A stretch of DNA of 64,000 bases from Speluncibacter jeojiensis (GCF_029589495.1 NZ_JAAIVF010000008.1:1-64000), one strand, 5' to 3'; shown: positions 50,322 to 61,715, counted from the first letter of the stretch. The notes: generated from the letters alone by a model not told the origin. A program made the numbers and translations.

Positions 50322-50434
50322 GTCTTCGCCCCGCGGGCGAAGACTCGCGGGCTCGGTCGCGCCGGTGTGCCGCCGCGGCGGGGACCGGACAGACGGGTAC
50401 TCGACAGGACCGTGCAGCAGTTGAGGAGGTAGGG

Positions 50435-50827
50435 ATGTTCGAGCCGCAGCGTCCGGGGCGGCGCTCGTCAGCTCGCCGGTCGTCCTTCGTGGCGCAGCCG
50501 GTGTCCCCGCCGCCCGTGCGCCGGTTCGGTTCCACCGAGCATCTGGCGACCGAGGCCGTCGCGGCATACGTCGACGGCGAGTTGCGGATGTCGGCGCATC
50601 TGCGCGCCTCGGCCCACCTGGCCGCCTGCCCCGAGTGCTGCGCCGAGGTCGACGCGCAACGGCAGGCGCGGTCCGCGTTGCGGCAGGCGGACCCGGTCAC
50701 GATGCCCGCGGCGCTGCTGGGCCTGCTCACCGACATCCCGCAGCACCAGTCGCTCGACGACGTCCCACCGGATTCGGCAGGTCTGGGGATCCACGGTAGG
50801 CCGTGGCTGCGCCGGCGGCGTCACTGA
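50435..50827 (+). CDS. rseA: Anti-sigma-E factor RseA-like, 130 aa
   Basis: A zinc-associated anti-sigma motif (HLRASAHLAACPECCAEV, i.e. HxxxCxxC) sits mid-protein, with a basic N-terminus and disordered C-terminus. ATG 50435 follows GAGGAGG. It should bind and inhibit SigE encoded just upstream. Confidence 0.87.
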   Translation: MFEPQRPGRRSSARRSSFVAQPVSPPPVRRFGSTEHLATEAVAAYVDGELRMSAHLRASAHLAACPECCAEVDAQRQARSALRQADPVTMPAALLGLLTDIPQHQSLDDVPPDSAGLGIHGRPWLRRRRH

Positions 50828-50853
50828 CGGCGCGTGGCGGTCGGTTGTCGTGA

Positions 50854-52404
<1,551 letters not shown>

Positions 52405-52436
52405 CCAGGGCGACGAGCCCAGAGTAGGATGTCCGC

Positions 52437-52862
52437 GTGTTCGGCAACATCGGTTGGGGCGAGTTCGGGATCCTCATCATCGCAGCCTTGGTGATCCTCG
52501 GTCCCGAGCGGCTTCCTGGCGCGATGAGCTGGGTGTCCAAGTCGCTGCGGCAGGTCCGCGACTACGCGGCCGGCGCCCAACAGCAGCTCAAGGACGAGCT
52601 GGGACCCGAGTTCGACGACCTGCGCAAGCCGCTGGCCGACCTGCAGCAACTGCGGGGCATGTCACCGCAGGCGATGATCACCAAGCATCTGCTCGACGGC
52701 GATGACTCGCTGTTCACCGGCAACTTCGACGGCTCCGCACCGTCATCGTCCGGCCCGCAGCCCCCGTCGGTCACGCCCGCCGTCACCCAGGCGCAGCCGC
52801 CGCGGGAGGAGCCGCAGCTCGGCATCGGGGAACGACCCCCGTACGACCTCGACGCCACCTGA
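52437..52862 (+). CDS. tatB: Twin-arginine translocase subunit TatB, 141 aa
   Basis: [20 protein letters not shown] begins a membrane helix, then [10 protein letters not shown] hinge, an amphipathic helix and a Pro-rich tail, as in TatB. GTG at 52437. It helps recognise Tat substrates; its genomic link to htrA is conserved. Confidence 0.9.
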   Translation: MFGNIGWGEFGILIIAALVILGPERLPGAMSWVSKSLRQVRDYAAGAQQQLKDELGPEFDDLRKPLADLQQLRGMSPQAMITKHLLDGDDSLFTGNFDGSAPSSSGPQPPSVTPAVTQAQPPREEPQLGIGERPPYDLDAT

Positions 52863-52887
52863 GCGGCGCCACTGATCGACGGCGGTC

Positions 52888-53901
52888 TCAGCCGGCCTCG
52901 CGCCCCGACCGCGCGTCCCGTAGAATGCCGCGGACGAAGTCGACCGCCAGCATGATCGCCTCGCGTGCCTCGGGCAGCGCGGCGCCGAAGGCGGGGAAGG
53001 CGTGGATCTGGCCTGACCACACGTGCGTCTCGACGGTCCGGCCGGCCGCCGCGAGCCGCTCGGTCATGTCCTCGATGTCCGGGTACAGCGCTTCGTCGTC
53101 GCACGCGGTGAAGAACACCGGGGCGTACACCTGACCGACGGCGTCGAGAACGCTCACGTTGCCCTCGAGGGTGCTGCCGGCGGGGAGCCAGAACGGACGC
53201 AGCCGGGTGATCCGGCGCAGCGGCAGGTAGGCGTCCCGCTGCCGCGTCGCGCGCGCCCACTTTTCTGGATCCTGGTCGGGGAACAGGCTCAGCTGCGGCG
53301 AGAATCCCAGCACGGCCAGCGGTTGCTGGAGCCCGCGCTCCGTCGCGAGTTCCGCGACCTTCACGGACAGGTATCCGCCGGCGGAGTCGCCGGCCACGAC
53401 CACGCGGGTCGGGTCGGGACAGGTGTCGAGCACCCGCTCGTAGGCGGTCATGGCGTCGCGCACCGAATCGGCGACCGAGCCGTTGGGCACCTGCGTGTAC
53501 TCGGCGGAGATCACGGTCGCGCCGCTGCGCTCGGCCAGCAGTGCGCACGCGCCGCGGTGCGTGCCGATCCCGCCGAGGACGAACGCACCGCCGTGGAAGT
53601 AGAGGACCGTGGTGTCCTCCAGCGGCAGGGTCGGCCGGCGATGCGAGGTGACCACCTCGGCGGGGATGCCGCGCAGGGTGGTCTTGCGGTAGTCGCACCC
53701 CTCCGGCCGCCACACCGCGGTGGCCAGCGAATCGATGTGCCGCAGCGTCCCGACCCCGCCGGGGGTCAACGGCCACAGCCGGAACACCGGCTTGAGCACG
53801 GCCCGCGCCGCCGTCCGCATGGCCCGCGACTGGGCGCTGGTGCTGCGGTGGAAGTGGATCGGGCCGGGTTGTGCGCGGCGGCGGCCGCGCCCGCCGGTCA
53901 C
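52888..53901 (-). CDS. Alpha/beta hydrolase (HSL/LipH-type), 337 aa
   Basis: Oxyanion motif FHGGAFVLGGIG, nucleophile VVVAGDSAGGYLS, acidic residue near ACDDEAL and His in SGQIHAFPAF. Typical carboxylesterase/lipase family of Mycobacteriales. GTG at 53901 overlaps the mrp stop, so the two are co-transcribed. Confidence 0.83.
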   Translation of the reverse strand: MTGGRGRRRAQPGPIHFHRSTSAQSRAMRTAARAVLKPVFRLWPLTPGGVGTLRHIDSLATAVWRPEGCDYRKTTLRGIPAEVVTSHRRPTLPLEDTTVLYFHGGAFVLGGIGTHRGACALLAERSGATVISAEYTQVPNGSVADSVRDAMTAYERVLDTCPDPTRVVVAGDSAGGYLSVKVAELATERGLQQPLAVLGFSPQLSLFPDQDPEKWARATRQRDAYLPLRRITRLRPFWLPAGSTLEGNVSVLDAVGQVYAPVFFTACDDEALYPDIEDMTERLAAAGRTVETHVWSGQIHAFPAFGAALPEAREAIMLAVDFVRGILRDARSGREAG

Positions 53902-55049
53902 AGGTGACGGGTGGTGTCGATGCCCAGGGACATGCCCGCGAGCCCGCGGGAGCGCACGGCCAACTTGTTGGCGATCTCGGTGAGCGCGGTCCCTGCCGCC
54001 GACTGGGGGGCGCTGAGCACGATCGGCGTGCCGTCGTCGCCGGCCTCGCGCAGCGCGGGATCGAGCGGGACCTGACCGAGCAGTGGCACGGTCGCGCCGA
54101 CCGCGCGGGTGAGCCGCTCGGCGACCGCCTCGCCGCCGCCGCTGCCGAACACGTCCATCCGGCTGCCGTCCGGCAGTTCCAACCAGGACATGTTCTCGAT
54201 GACCCCGGCGACCCGCTGACGGGTCTGCAACGCGATCGCGCCGGCCCGCTCGGCGACCTCCGCGGCCGCCTGCTGCGGGGTGGTGACCACGAGGATCTCG
54301 GCGCCGGGGATCAACTGCGCCACCGAGATGGCGATGTCGCCGGTGCCGGGCGGCAGGTCGAGCAGCAGCACGTCCAGGTCGCCCCAGAACACGTCGGCGA
54401 GGAACTGCTGCAGCGCGCGGTGCAGCATCGGCCCGCGCCACACGACCGGGGTGTTGCCCTGGGTGAACTGGGCGATCGAGATCAGTTTCACGTCGTGCGA
54501 GACCGGCGGCATGATCATCCGCTCGACCTGCGTGGGCTTGGCGTCGGTGCCGAGCATGCGCGGGATCGAGTGGCCGTAGATGTCGGCGTCGAGCACGCCC
54601 ACGGACAGCCCGCGGGCGGCCATCGCGGCGGCCAGGTTCACCGTCACCGATGACTTGCCGACCCCGCCCTTGCCGGACGCGACCGCGTAGACGCGGGTCA
54701 GCGAGCCCGGCTGGGCGAACGGGATGATCGGTTCGGCGGAATCGCCGCGCAGCGACTTGCGCAGGGCGGTGCGCTGCTCGTCGTTCATCACGTCGAGATC
54801 GACCTTGATCGCGCCCACACCGGGCACGTCGGCGACCGCGCGGGTGACCCGCTCGGTGATCTCGGTGCGCAGCGGACAGCCGGCCGTCGTCAGGTAGACG
54901 GTGATGTCGACGGCCCCGCCGGGGTGTACGTCGATGCTCTTCACCATGCCGAGCTCGGTGATCGGCTTGCGGATCTCGGGGTCGTCTACCTTGGCCAGAG
55001 CGGCGCGGATCGCTGACTCGGTCGGGCCGGGTTCGTTGATTTCGGACAT
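53898..55049 (-). CDS. mrp: Mrp/NBP35-type P-loop ATPase (Fe-S carrier-like), 383 aa
   Basis: An N-terminal MIP18-like domain (KVDDPEIRKPITELGMVKSI) precedes the deviant Walker A VASGKGGVGKSSVTVNLA and LLLDLPPGTGD. The CxxC cluster ligand found in many Mrp proteins is absent near VIENMSWLELPDGS. ATG 55049. Confidence 0.9.
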   Translation of the reverse strand: MSEINEPGPTESAIRAALAKVDDPEIRKPITELGMVKSIDVHPGGAVDITVYLTTAGCPLRTEITERVTRAVADVPGVGAIKVDLDVMNDEQRTALRKSLRGDSAEPIIPFAQPGSLTRVYAVASGKGGVGKSSVTVNLAAAMAARGLSVGVLDADIYGHSIPRMLGTDAKPTQVERMIMPPVSHDVKLISIAQFTQGNTPVVWRGPMLHRALQQFLADVFWGDLDVLLLDLPPGTGDIAISVAQLIPGAEILVVTTPQQAAAEVAERAGAIALQTRQRVAGVIENMSWLELPDGSRMDVFGSGGGEAVAERLTRAVGATVPLLGQVPLDPALREAGDDGTPIVLSAPQSAAGTALTEIANKLAVRSRGLAGMSLGIDTTRHL

Positions 55050-55107
55050 CGACCTCGATGATAGTGCGTGTAACCGGCCGATCACCGGTCGAGCCGGGAG
55101 CGGGCTG

Positions 55108-55638
55108 TTACGGGTGCCGGGTCGCGGTGCCCTCGCCGGCGTCGGGGGACGGTTCGTCGAGGTGCGCGGCCAGCAGCTCGCGCAGGTCGTCGAGCTCGCG
55201 ACGCAGGTAGTCGCGGGTGGCCACCTCGCCGACTGCGATCCGCACGGCGGCCAGTTCGCGGGCCAGGAACTCGGTGTCGGCCTTCGTCTGCGCCGCGCGC
55301 GAGCGGTCCTCCTCCAGGGCGACGCGGTCGCGGTTTTCCTGCCGGTTCTGGGCGAGCAGGATCAGCGGTGCCGCGTAGGCCGCCTGGGTGGAGAAGGCCA
55401 GGTTGAGCAGGATGAACGGGTACGGGTCCCAGCGCAGCCGCACGGCGAACACGTTGAGCGCGATCCAGGCCGCCACGATGACCGTCTGGATCAGCAGGTA
55501 TCGACCCGTGCCGAGGAAGCGGGCGATGTCCTCGGTGACGCGGCCCGCGGCCTCGGGGTCGAAGCTGAGCCGGAAGCGGCGTCCGGTGCGCGGGGTGTCC
55601 ATCCGCGAACGCGCGGACGAAGCGGAACGGTCGCTCAT
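55108..55638 (-). CDS. DUF1003 membrane protein, 176 aa
   Basis: Two membrane helices (YLLIQTVIVAAWIALNVFAV and YPFILLNLAFSTQAAYAAPL) followed by RQENRDRVALEEDRSRAAQT, the DUF1003 signature, and a coiled C-terminus. Function unknown. Its start overlaps the MgtE-domain gene. Confidence 0.85.
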   Translation of the reverse strand: MSDRSASSARSRMDTPRTGRRFRLSFDPEAAGRVTEDIARFLGTGRYLLIQTVIVAAWIALNVFAVRLRWDPYPFILLNLAFSTQAAYAAPLILLAQNRQENRDRVALEEDRSRAAQTKADTEFLARELAAVRIAVGEVATRDYLRRELDDLRELLAAHLDEPSPDAGEGTATRHP

Positions 55639-56945
55639 CGTCGATCACCTCCGTGCCTGGGGTGGGCGGCCAGGTCGTCCTCGTCCTCGTGTTCGCGCCA
55701 GTCCTCGGGCAGCAGATGGTCGAGCAGGTCGTCGACAGTCACCGCGCCGAGCAGGTGGTGCTGTGCGTCGAGCACCGGGCCACAGACCAGGTTGTAGGTG
55801 GCGAAATATCGGGTGACCGCGGTGATCGAGTCCTCCGGTTGCAGGCTGGGCAGATCGGTGTCGAGGATGCCGCCGACCAGGCTGGCCGGCGGTTCGCGCA
55901 GCAGGTGCTGCAGGTGCACGCAACCGAGATACCGTCCGGTCGGGGTCGCGGTCGGCGGGCGCACCACGAACACCGTCGACGCCAGCGCGGGAGTCAGGTC
56001 CGGGTTGCGCACGCGGGCGAGCGCCTCGGCGACCGTGGTGCTCGGGTTGAGGATCACCGGTTCGGGGGTCATCAGACCGCCGGCGGTGTCGGGGGAGTGG
56101 GTCAGCAGCCGGCGCACCGGCTCGGAGTCCTCGGGGTCCATCAACTGCAGCAGCGACTCGGCCTCGGCGTCGGGCAGCTCACCGAGCAGGTCGGCGGCGT
56201 CGTCGGGATCCATCGCCTCGAGCAGGTCCGCGGCGCGCTTGTCGCCGAGATGCATCAGCAGGTCGGTCTGGTCGTCGGCCGGCAACTCCTGCACGACGTC
56301 GGCGAGGCGTTCGTCGTCGAGCGCGGCGGCCACCTCGTGCCGGCGCTTGTCGGGCAGTTCGCGGATGGAGTTCGCGACGTCGGCGGGACGCATCCCCTCG
56401 AACTGCATGAGCAACTGCGCCACGCCCTGGCCGGGCAGCGAGAGCGTGTACTGGTTCAGCCCGTGCACGTTCTCCCAGTCGGCGACCTGGATCGCCGAGC
56501 GTCGACCCAGCCGTCCGCGATGTCCGCGCACCGCGACCCGGGAGACCACCCAGTCGCGGGTGCGGGTCAGTTCCAGACCCAGGTCCACGACCACCGAGTC
56601 CACGTCGGCGAGCTCGGGGTGCTCCGGGTCGTCGATGCGGACCTTGCTGTCGAGGACCTGCGCGAACGCGAGGGTCTCGGCGGGACGCTGGTTGAACCGG
56701 CGCAGCGATACGTTGCCGGTGGTCAGCGTGACCGCGTTCGGCTCGATCGCGGTCACCCGCAGGATCGGCACGAAAATCCTTCGCCGCGTGACCATTTCGA
56801 CGACGATGCCGAGGACGCGCGGGGGCTGACGGCCGAACCGGATGGCGAGGACGATGTCGCGGACGCGCCCGATGGACTCGCCGTCCGGGCCGAGGACGAC
56901 CAGACCGGCCATCCTCGCCGCGTACACCTTGCTCACCGCTGCCAT
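55635..56945 (-). CDS. MgtE N-domain/CBS protein without transporter domain, 436 aa
   Basis: Order: PRC-barrel-like start (MAGLVVLGPDGESIGRVRDI), MgtE intracellular repeats (DERLADVVQELPADDQTDLL, AADLLEAMDPDDAADLLGEL), then two CBS motifs ending LGAVTVDDLLDHLLPEDW. No membrane segments are present, unlike true MgtE, so it is probably a magnesium sensor or regulator (Rv1232c-like). Confidence 0.83.
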   Translation of the reverse strand: MAAVSKVYAARMAGLVVLGPDGESIGRVRDIVLAIRFGRQPPRVLGIVVEMVTRRRIFVPILRVTAIEPNAVTLTTGNVSLRRFNQRPAETLAFAQVLDSKVRIDDPEHPELADVDSVVVDLGLELTRTRDWVVSRVAVRGHRGRLGRRSAIQVADWENVHGLNQYTLSLPGQGVAQLLMQFEGMRPADVANSIRELPDKRRHEVAAALDDERLADVVQELPADDQTDLLMHLGDKRAADLLEAMDPDDAADLLGELPDAEAESLLQLMDPEDSEPVRRLLTHSPDTAGGLMTPEPVILNPSTTVAEALARVRNPDLTPALASTVFVVRPPTATPTGRYLGCVHLQHLLREPPASLVGGILDTDLPSLQPEDSITAVTRYFATYNLVCGPVLDAQHHLLGAVTVDDLLDHLLPEDWREHEDEDDLAAHPRHGGDRR

Positions 56946-57034
56946 GGCTGAAAGGCTAGAGCCTCGGTTGTGCGCCCGGGAAATGAACGGGTGGTGAGCG
57001 TGCGCACGTCGTGTGCGCGGGATCGGAGGAATCG

Positions 57035-57988
57035 GTGACGGGTGGTCAGGCGCGTGCGCGTCGGTCGGTGCTGGCGGTGCCGGGCAGCAGCACCAAGATG
57101 ATCGCGAAGGCGCGCACGCTCGCCGCCGACGAGATCTTCCTCGACCTCGAGGACGCGGTCGCGCCGATCGCCAAGGAACAGGCGCGCGCGACGGTCGTCG
57201 CCGCCCTCAACGAGGGCGGCTGGGGCTCGAAGATCAAGGTCGTGCGTGTCAACGACTGGACCACCGAGTGGACCCACCAGGACGTCATCGAGGTCGTCAC
57301 CGGTGCCGGTGAGCACCTCGATGCGATCCTGCTGCCGAAGGTCACCGAGGCCGCCCAGGTGCAGGCCCTCGACCTGCTGCTGACCCAGTTGGAGAAGCGC
57401 TGCGGACTGCCCGTCGGGCGGATCGGCATCGAACCGCAGATCGAGAACGCGCCGGGGCTGACCAACATCGACGCGATCGCGACCGCCAGCGGCCGGGTGC
57501 AGACGCTGGTGTTCGGTCCCGCGGACTTCATGGCCAGCCTGAACATGCGCACGCTGGTGGTGGGGGAACAGCCGGAGGGATACGACACCGGCGACGCGTA
57601 CCACCACATCCTGATGACGATGCTGATCGCCGCCCGCGCCCACGGGCTGCAGGCGATCGACGGTCCGTACCTGCAGATCCGCGACGTCGAGGCGTTCCGG
57701 CGGTCGGCCGCCCGCACCGCCGCGCTCGGGTTCGACGGCAAGTGGGTGCTGCACCCCGGGCAGATCGACGCGGCCAACGAGATCTTCAGTCCGCGCCAGG
57801 CGGACTACGACAAGGCCGAGATGATCCTCGACGCCTACGAGTTCCACACGTCCGCGGCGGGCGGCGCACGCGGCGCCGTGATGCTCGGCGACGAGATGAT
57901 CGACGAGGCCAGCCGGAAGATGGCGCGGGTGATCGCGGCGAAGGGTCGTGCCGCGGGGATGGCGCGCACCACGACGTTCACGCCGTAG
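57035..57988 (+). CDS. CitE-like HpcH/HpaI lyase, 317 aa
   Basis: RRSVLAVPGSSTKMIAKA, DEIFLDLEDAVAP, RVND, IGIEPQIENAPGLTNIDAIA, and GFDGKWVLHPGQIDAANEIF define the citrate lyase beta/malyl-CoA lyase family. GTG 57035 follows GGAGGA. No partner citF or citD genes nearby, so malyl-CoA-type lyase or thioesterase activity is more likely. Confidence 0.85.
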   Translation: MTGGQARARRSVLAVPGSSTKMIAKARTLAADEIFLDLEDAVAPIAKEQARATVVAALNEGGWGSKIKVVRVNDWTTEWTHQDVIEVVTGAGEHLDAILLPKVTEAAQVQALDLLLTQLEKRCGLPVGRIGIEPQIENAPGLTNIDAIATASGRVQTLVFGPADFMASLNMRTLVVGEQPEGYDTGDAYHHILMTMLIAARAHGLQAIDGPYLQIRDVEAFRRSAARTAALGFDGKWVLHPGQIDAANEIFSPRQADYDKAEMILDAYEFHTSAAGGARGAVMLGDEMIDEASRKMARVIAAKGRAAGMARTTTFTP

Positions 57989-58138
57989 CCGCCGGCCGGC
58001 GGATCGGGCGAAACGGGCACGAAAGGGGCCGGTCGCGCGTTGTCTGTGTGAGAGCATGCACGATCACACGCCGGAATGAACCCGCGTCCGATTGATCGCG
58101 TGCCCGACCGACCCCGTTCAGCAGCGAGGAGCCACGCC

Positions 58139-58669
58139 ATGACGAACCCGATGGGCCGGCCCGGTCCGATGGGCCAGCCCGGTCCGATGGGCCAAGCGAA
58201 CGCCCAACGCCGCGCGCCGCAGCTGCCGACGCCGCCGAGCGGATGGCCGATCGCCTCCTACCCGACGTACGCCGAGGCGCAGCGGGCGGTGGACTTCCTG
58301 TCCGATCAGCAGTTCCCGGTGCAGGACGTGACGATCGTCGGCGTCGACCTGATGCAGGTCGAGCGGGTGCTGGGCCGGTTGACCTGGAAGAAGGTCATCG
58401 CCGGCGGCATCGTCTCCGGCATCTGGCTCGGTGTGTTCTTCGGCCTGCTGCTCGGCATCGTCACCGGCGGGTTCCTCGGCCCGCTGATCGTCGGCATCAT
58501 CGGCGGCCTTATCTTCGGCCTGATCTCGGCCTCGGTCCCGTACGCGGCGACCAAGGGGCAGCGCGACTTCTCGTCGACCATGCAGTTGGTCGCCGGCCGC
58601 TACGACGTGCTGTGCGACCCGAAGACGGCCGAGCAGGCACGGGACATGCTCAGCCGCCTGTCGCTGTAG
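58139..58669 (+). CDS. General-stress-protein-17M-like membrane protein, 176 aa
   Basis: GMGQPGPMGQ repeats open the protein, then a GSP17M-like domain (PTYAEAQRAVDFLSDQQFPV, VTIVGVDLM) and a Gly-rich two-helix membrane region (GGIVSGIWLGVFFGLLLGIV, LIVGIIGGLIFGLISA). ATG 58139 follows GAGGAG. Function unknown. Confidence 0.75.
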   Translation: MTNPMGRPGPMGQPGPMGQANAQRRAPQLPTPPSGWPIASYPTYAEAQRAVDFLSDQQFPVQDVTIVGVDLMQVERVLGRLTWKKVIAGGIVSGIWLGVFFGLLLGIVTGGFLGPLIVGIIGGLIFGLISASVPYAATKGQRDFSSTMQLVAGRYDVLCDPKTAEQARDMLSRLSL

Positions 58670-58678
58670 GCTGTCCGG

Positions 58679-60064
58679 TCACTTCTGCCCGGTGAGCCGC
58701 GCGAGCAGCAGTGCCTCCGCGACCGCGAGCCGTTCGATCTCGGCCGGGTCGACGCTCTCGTTCGGGGCGTGGATCCGGCACTGCGGCTCCTCGACACCGA
58801 TCAGCGCGATCTCGGCGTCCGGGAACCGTTCGGCCAGCGCATTGCACAACGGGATCGACCCGCCCTGGCCCGAGGCGACCATCGGCGCGCCGAACGCCTC
58901 CGCCATCGCCGCGGCCAGCGCCCGGTATCCGGGGCCGTCGGTGCGGGCCGCGAACGGTGCTCCGGTCGCCTCGCGCTCGACCGTCACCCGCGCACCCCAC
59001 GGGGTGTGCGCGTGCAAGTGTGCGACCAGCGCATCCTGCGCGCCCTGCGGATCCATGCCGGGCGGCACCCGCAGGTTCAGCCGCGCCGACGCCCGCGGCG
59101 GGATCGCGGCCGCCGAGCCGACCACCGGCGGGCAGTCGATTCCCAGCACGGTCAGCGCCGGCCGGGCCCACACCTGTTCGGCGACTGTGCCCGACCCGAC
59201 CAACTCGACGCCGTCGAGCACGCCCGCGTCGGCGCGGAAGCGCGCGGCGGGATACTCGGCGCCGGACCACGGCTGATCCCGGTCGAGACCGTCGACGGTG
59301 GTGTTGCCGCGGTCGTCGTGCAGCGTGCCCAGCAGTGTCACGAGCGCGGTCAACGCATCCGGGGCGGCGCCGCCGAACATGCCGGAATGCACCTCGCCGG
59401 TGAGGGTTTCGAGCCGGACCACCACGTTGGCGATTCCGCGCAGGGTGGTGGTCACCGTCGGCACACCGACCTCGACGTTGCCGGCGTCGGCGACGACGAT
59501 CAGATCGGCCTCGAACAGGTCGGGCCTCCGGTGCACGAGGTCTTCGAGACCGCCGGTGCCCATCTCCTCGGACCCCTCGGCGACGATCCGCACCCCGACC
59601 GGCAGTTCCCCGGCGGGCAGGACGTCGTCGAGCGCTCGCAGCGCGGTCAGGTGCACCGCGAGGTTGCCCTTGCAGTCTGCGGCCCCACGCCCGTACCAAC
59701 GGCCGTCGCGCTCGGTGAGCGTGAACGGATCACTGTCCCACAGTCGTTCGTCACCGGCGGGCTGGATGTCGTAGTGGCAGTACAGCAGTACCGTCGGCGC
59801 GCCGGCGGGGCCGGGACGGTGACCGATGACCGCGCTCGACCCGTCGCTGGTCTCGATCAGCTCGACCGAGCCGATGCCGGTCGCGGCGAAGGCGTCGCGC
59901 ACCCACCCCGCGGCGCGCGCGCACTCCTGTGGCGGGGCCTGCCGCGGATCGGCGATCGACCGCATCGACACCAGTTCGGCCAGATCGGTCCGGGCCCGCG
60001 GCATCAGTGAACGCACCGCGGAACGCAGCGCGTCGACGGTGGGGATGCGGGGTGTCTCGGCCAT
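58679..60064 (-). CDS. M20-family dipeptidase/metallopeptidase, 461 aa
   Basis: Zinc ligands in LLYCHYDIQPAGDE and WYGRGAADCKGN, catalytic glutamates in AEGSEEMGTGG, and C-terminal QGGSIPLCNALAERFP/EEPQCRIHAPNES. ATG 60064 follows GGAGG. Cleaves dipeptides or similar; exact substrate unknown. Confidence 0.88.
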   Translation of the reverse strand: MAETPRIPTVDALRSAVRSLMPRARTDLAELVSMRSIADPRQAPPQECARAAGWVRDAFAATGIGSVELIETSDGSSAVIGHRPGPAGAPTVLLYCHYDIQPAGDERLWDSDPFTLTERDGRWYGRGAADCKGNLAVHLTALRALDDVLPAGELPVGVRIVAEGSEEMGTGGLEDLVHRRPDLFEADLIVVADAGNVEVGVPTVTTTLRGIANVVVRLETLTGEVHSGMFGGAAPDALTALVTLLGTLHDDRGNTTVDGLDRDQPWSGAEYPAARFRADAGVLDGVELVGSGTVAEQVWARPALTVLGIDCPPVVGSAAAIPPRASARLNLRVPPGMDPQGAQDALVAHLHAHTPWGARVTVEREATGAPFAARTDGPGYRALAAAMAEAFGAPMVASGQGGSIPLCNALAERFPDAEIALIGVEEPQCRIHAPNESVDPAEIERLAVAEALLLARLTGQK

Positions 60065-60164
60065 GGCGGTCCTCCGGTTCGGTGTGGTCGGGTGCCGCCC
60101 CGGACGGTAGCGCGGTCCGGACCGATCGGCGGGCCGCACGGGTGCGGGCGTGTTAGATGGGGTG

Positions 60165-60752
60165 GTGGCAGAGAACGTCAGTGATGCCGTCCGAGCGCAC
60201 CTGCACCGGTGCATCGGCGGACCGGAACCGGAGTCCGCGTCGGTGACCTTCCTGGGCGTCGAATCGCTGGAGGTACTGCGGTTCGCGCCCCCCGCGCCGG
60301 ACGGGGACGTCCGGTACGTCTCGCTCGGCTGCTCCCGGTATCCGATGGGCGACCCCACCGCGATGGTCTCCGATCCCGAGAGGGGACCGCGCGCCGAATT
60401 GGAGCTCACGCTGCACGCCTACACGCCGACCCGCGGTGTGCACCGGGCGCTCGCGGTGCTCGCCGCGACCCCGGCGGTCGAGGGCCTGGTGCTGGTCGCG
60501 GACGCGCTGCTGGACCTGGGCGAGCCGCTGTGGGAGGGCTCGCCATTCACCGGCGTGCTGCTCGGTCCCGGCGACATTCCCGACCTCGAACTGCCCGAGC
60601 CGCGCGACCCGGTCCGGTTCTTCGACGCGGTGCCTGTCACCGGCACCGAGGCCGCCTGGGTGCGGGTGCGCGGCGCCGACGCGCTGCGCGAGGCCTGGGT
60701 GGAGGCGGGCATCGACATCCGGGATCCGCGGCGCTCCTCGGTGAACCTGTAG
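60165..60752 (+). CDS. Suppressor-of-fused (SUFU) domain protein, 195 aa
   Basis: VRYVSLGCSRYPMGDPTAMV, AELELTLHAYT and a hydrophobic end (DPVRFFDAVPVTGTEAAWVR) fit the bacterial SUFU domain family. GTG 60165 is chosen; 60162 and 60150 are alternatives. Role unknown. Confidence 0.78.
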   Translation: MAENVSDAVRAHLHRCIGGPEPESASVTFLGVESLEVLRFAPPAPDGDVRYVSLGCSRYPMGDPTAMVSDPERGPRAELELTLHAYTPTRGVHRALAVLAATPAVEGLVLVADALLDLGEPLWEGSPFTGVLLGPGDIPDLELPEPRDPVRFFDAVPVTGTEAAWVRVRGADALREAWVEAGIDIRDPRRSSVNL

Positions 60753-60833
60753 CGCCCGTGCATCTGCCGGCGCCGGTGAACCGGTAGCGCCGTGCTGGGT
60801 CGAGAACGGCCGCGGAGCTGACAGACTGGGGCG

Positions 60834-61715
60834 GTGCGCATCGACCTCCACACCCACACGAACGCTTCCGACGGCACCGACACCCCCACCGAGCTGATGC
60901 GCAACGCGGCCGCGGCGGGACTGGACGTCGTCGCGGTCACCGACCACGACACCACCGACGCATGGCGGGAGGCCGCCGCCGCGCTGCCGGACGGGATGAC
61001 GCTGATCCGCGGCATGGAGATGTCCTGCGAGGGACGCGACGAGCGCGGCCGCCCGGTCGCCGTGCACCTGCTGGCCTACCTGTTCGACCCCGACCACGCC
61101 GACCTGGCGGCCGAGCGGCGACGGCTGCGCACCGAGCGCGCCACCCGCATCCGCGCGATGGCCACCCGGATGGCCGACGCCGGGCTGCCGATCGACCCGC
61201 AGCAGGTCCTCGCCGACGCGGGCCCGTCTGCCGGGCGTCCCCACCTGGCCCAGGCGCTGATCCGGGCAGGGGTGGTGGCGTCGACCGACGAGGCGTTCGC
61301 CGGTCCGCTCAGCGCACGCAGCCCCTACTTCGTCGACAAGGTCGACACCCCGCTCGAGGACGCGGTCGCGATGATCGCGGCGGCCGGCGGCGTCAGCGTG
61401 CTCGCACACGCCCGCGCCGCCACCCGCGGGCGGCTGATGGCGGTCGAGCAGATCCGGGAGCTCGCGGGTGCGGGCCTCGGCGGGCTCGAGGTCGACCATC
61501 CCGAACACGGCGAACAGGACCGGGCGCTGCTGACGCGCGTGGCCCGGGACCACGACCTGATCGTCACCGGCTCGTCGGACTATCACGGCCGCAACAAGAC
61601 GGTCGAGCTCGGTCGCTGTACCACCGCACCGGGCCAACTCGACGCGATCGTGGCGCGGGCGAGCGGGGTCGGCGTGCTGGTCGGCGGCGCCCCGGACGCG
61701 GCGGGGCGGATCTGA
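60834..61715 (+). CDS. PHP-domain phosphoesterase, 293 aa
   Basis: Metal sites: RIDLHTHTNASDGTDTP, VAVTDHDTTDAW, GMEMSCE, LAHARAATRG, VTGSSDYHGRNK. Similar to YciV/RNase AM-type nucleases or 3',5'-nucleoside bisphosphate phosphatases. TGATG overlap to the next gene. Confidence 0.88.
   Translation: MRIDLHTHTNASDGTDTPTELMRNAAAAGLDVVAVTDHDTTDAWREAAAALPDGMTLIRGMEMSCEGRDERGRPVAVHLLAYLFDPDHADLAAERRRLRTERATRIRAMATRMADAGLPIDPQQVLADAGPSAGRPHLAQALIRAGVVASTDEAFAGPLSARSPYFVDKVDTPLEDAVAMIAAAGGVSVLAHARAATRGRLMAVEQIRELAGAGLGGLEVDHPEHGEQDRALLTRVARDHDLIVTGSSDYHGRNKTVELGRCTTAPGQLDAIVARASGVGVLVGGAPDAAGRI

Noticed and set aside
58139-58200. GPMGQP repeats as a regulatory DNA repeat
   Set aside because: They are in frame and encode the N-terminal repeat of the stress-protein-like gene; ordinary short coding repeat.
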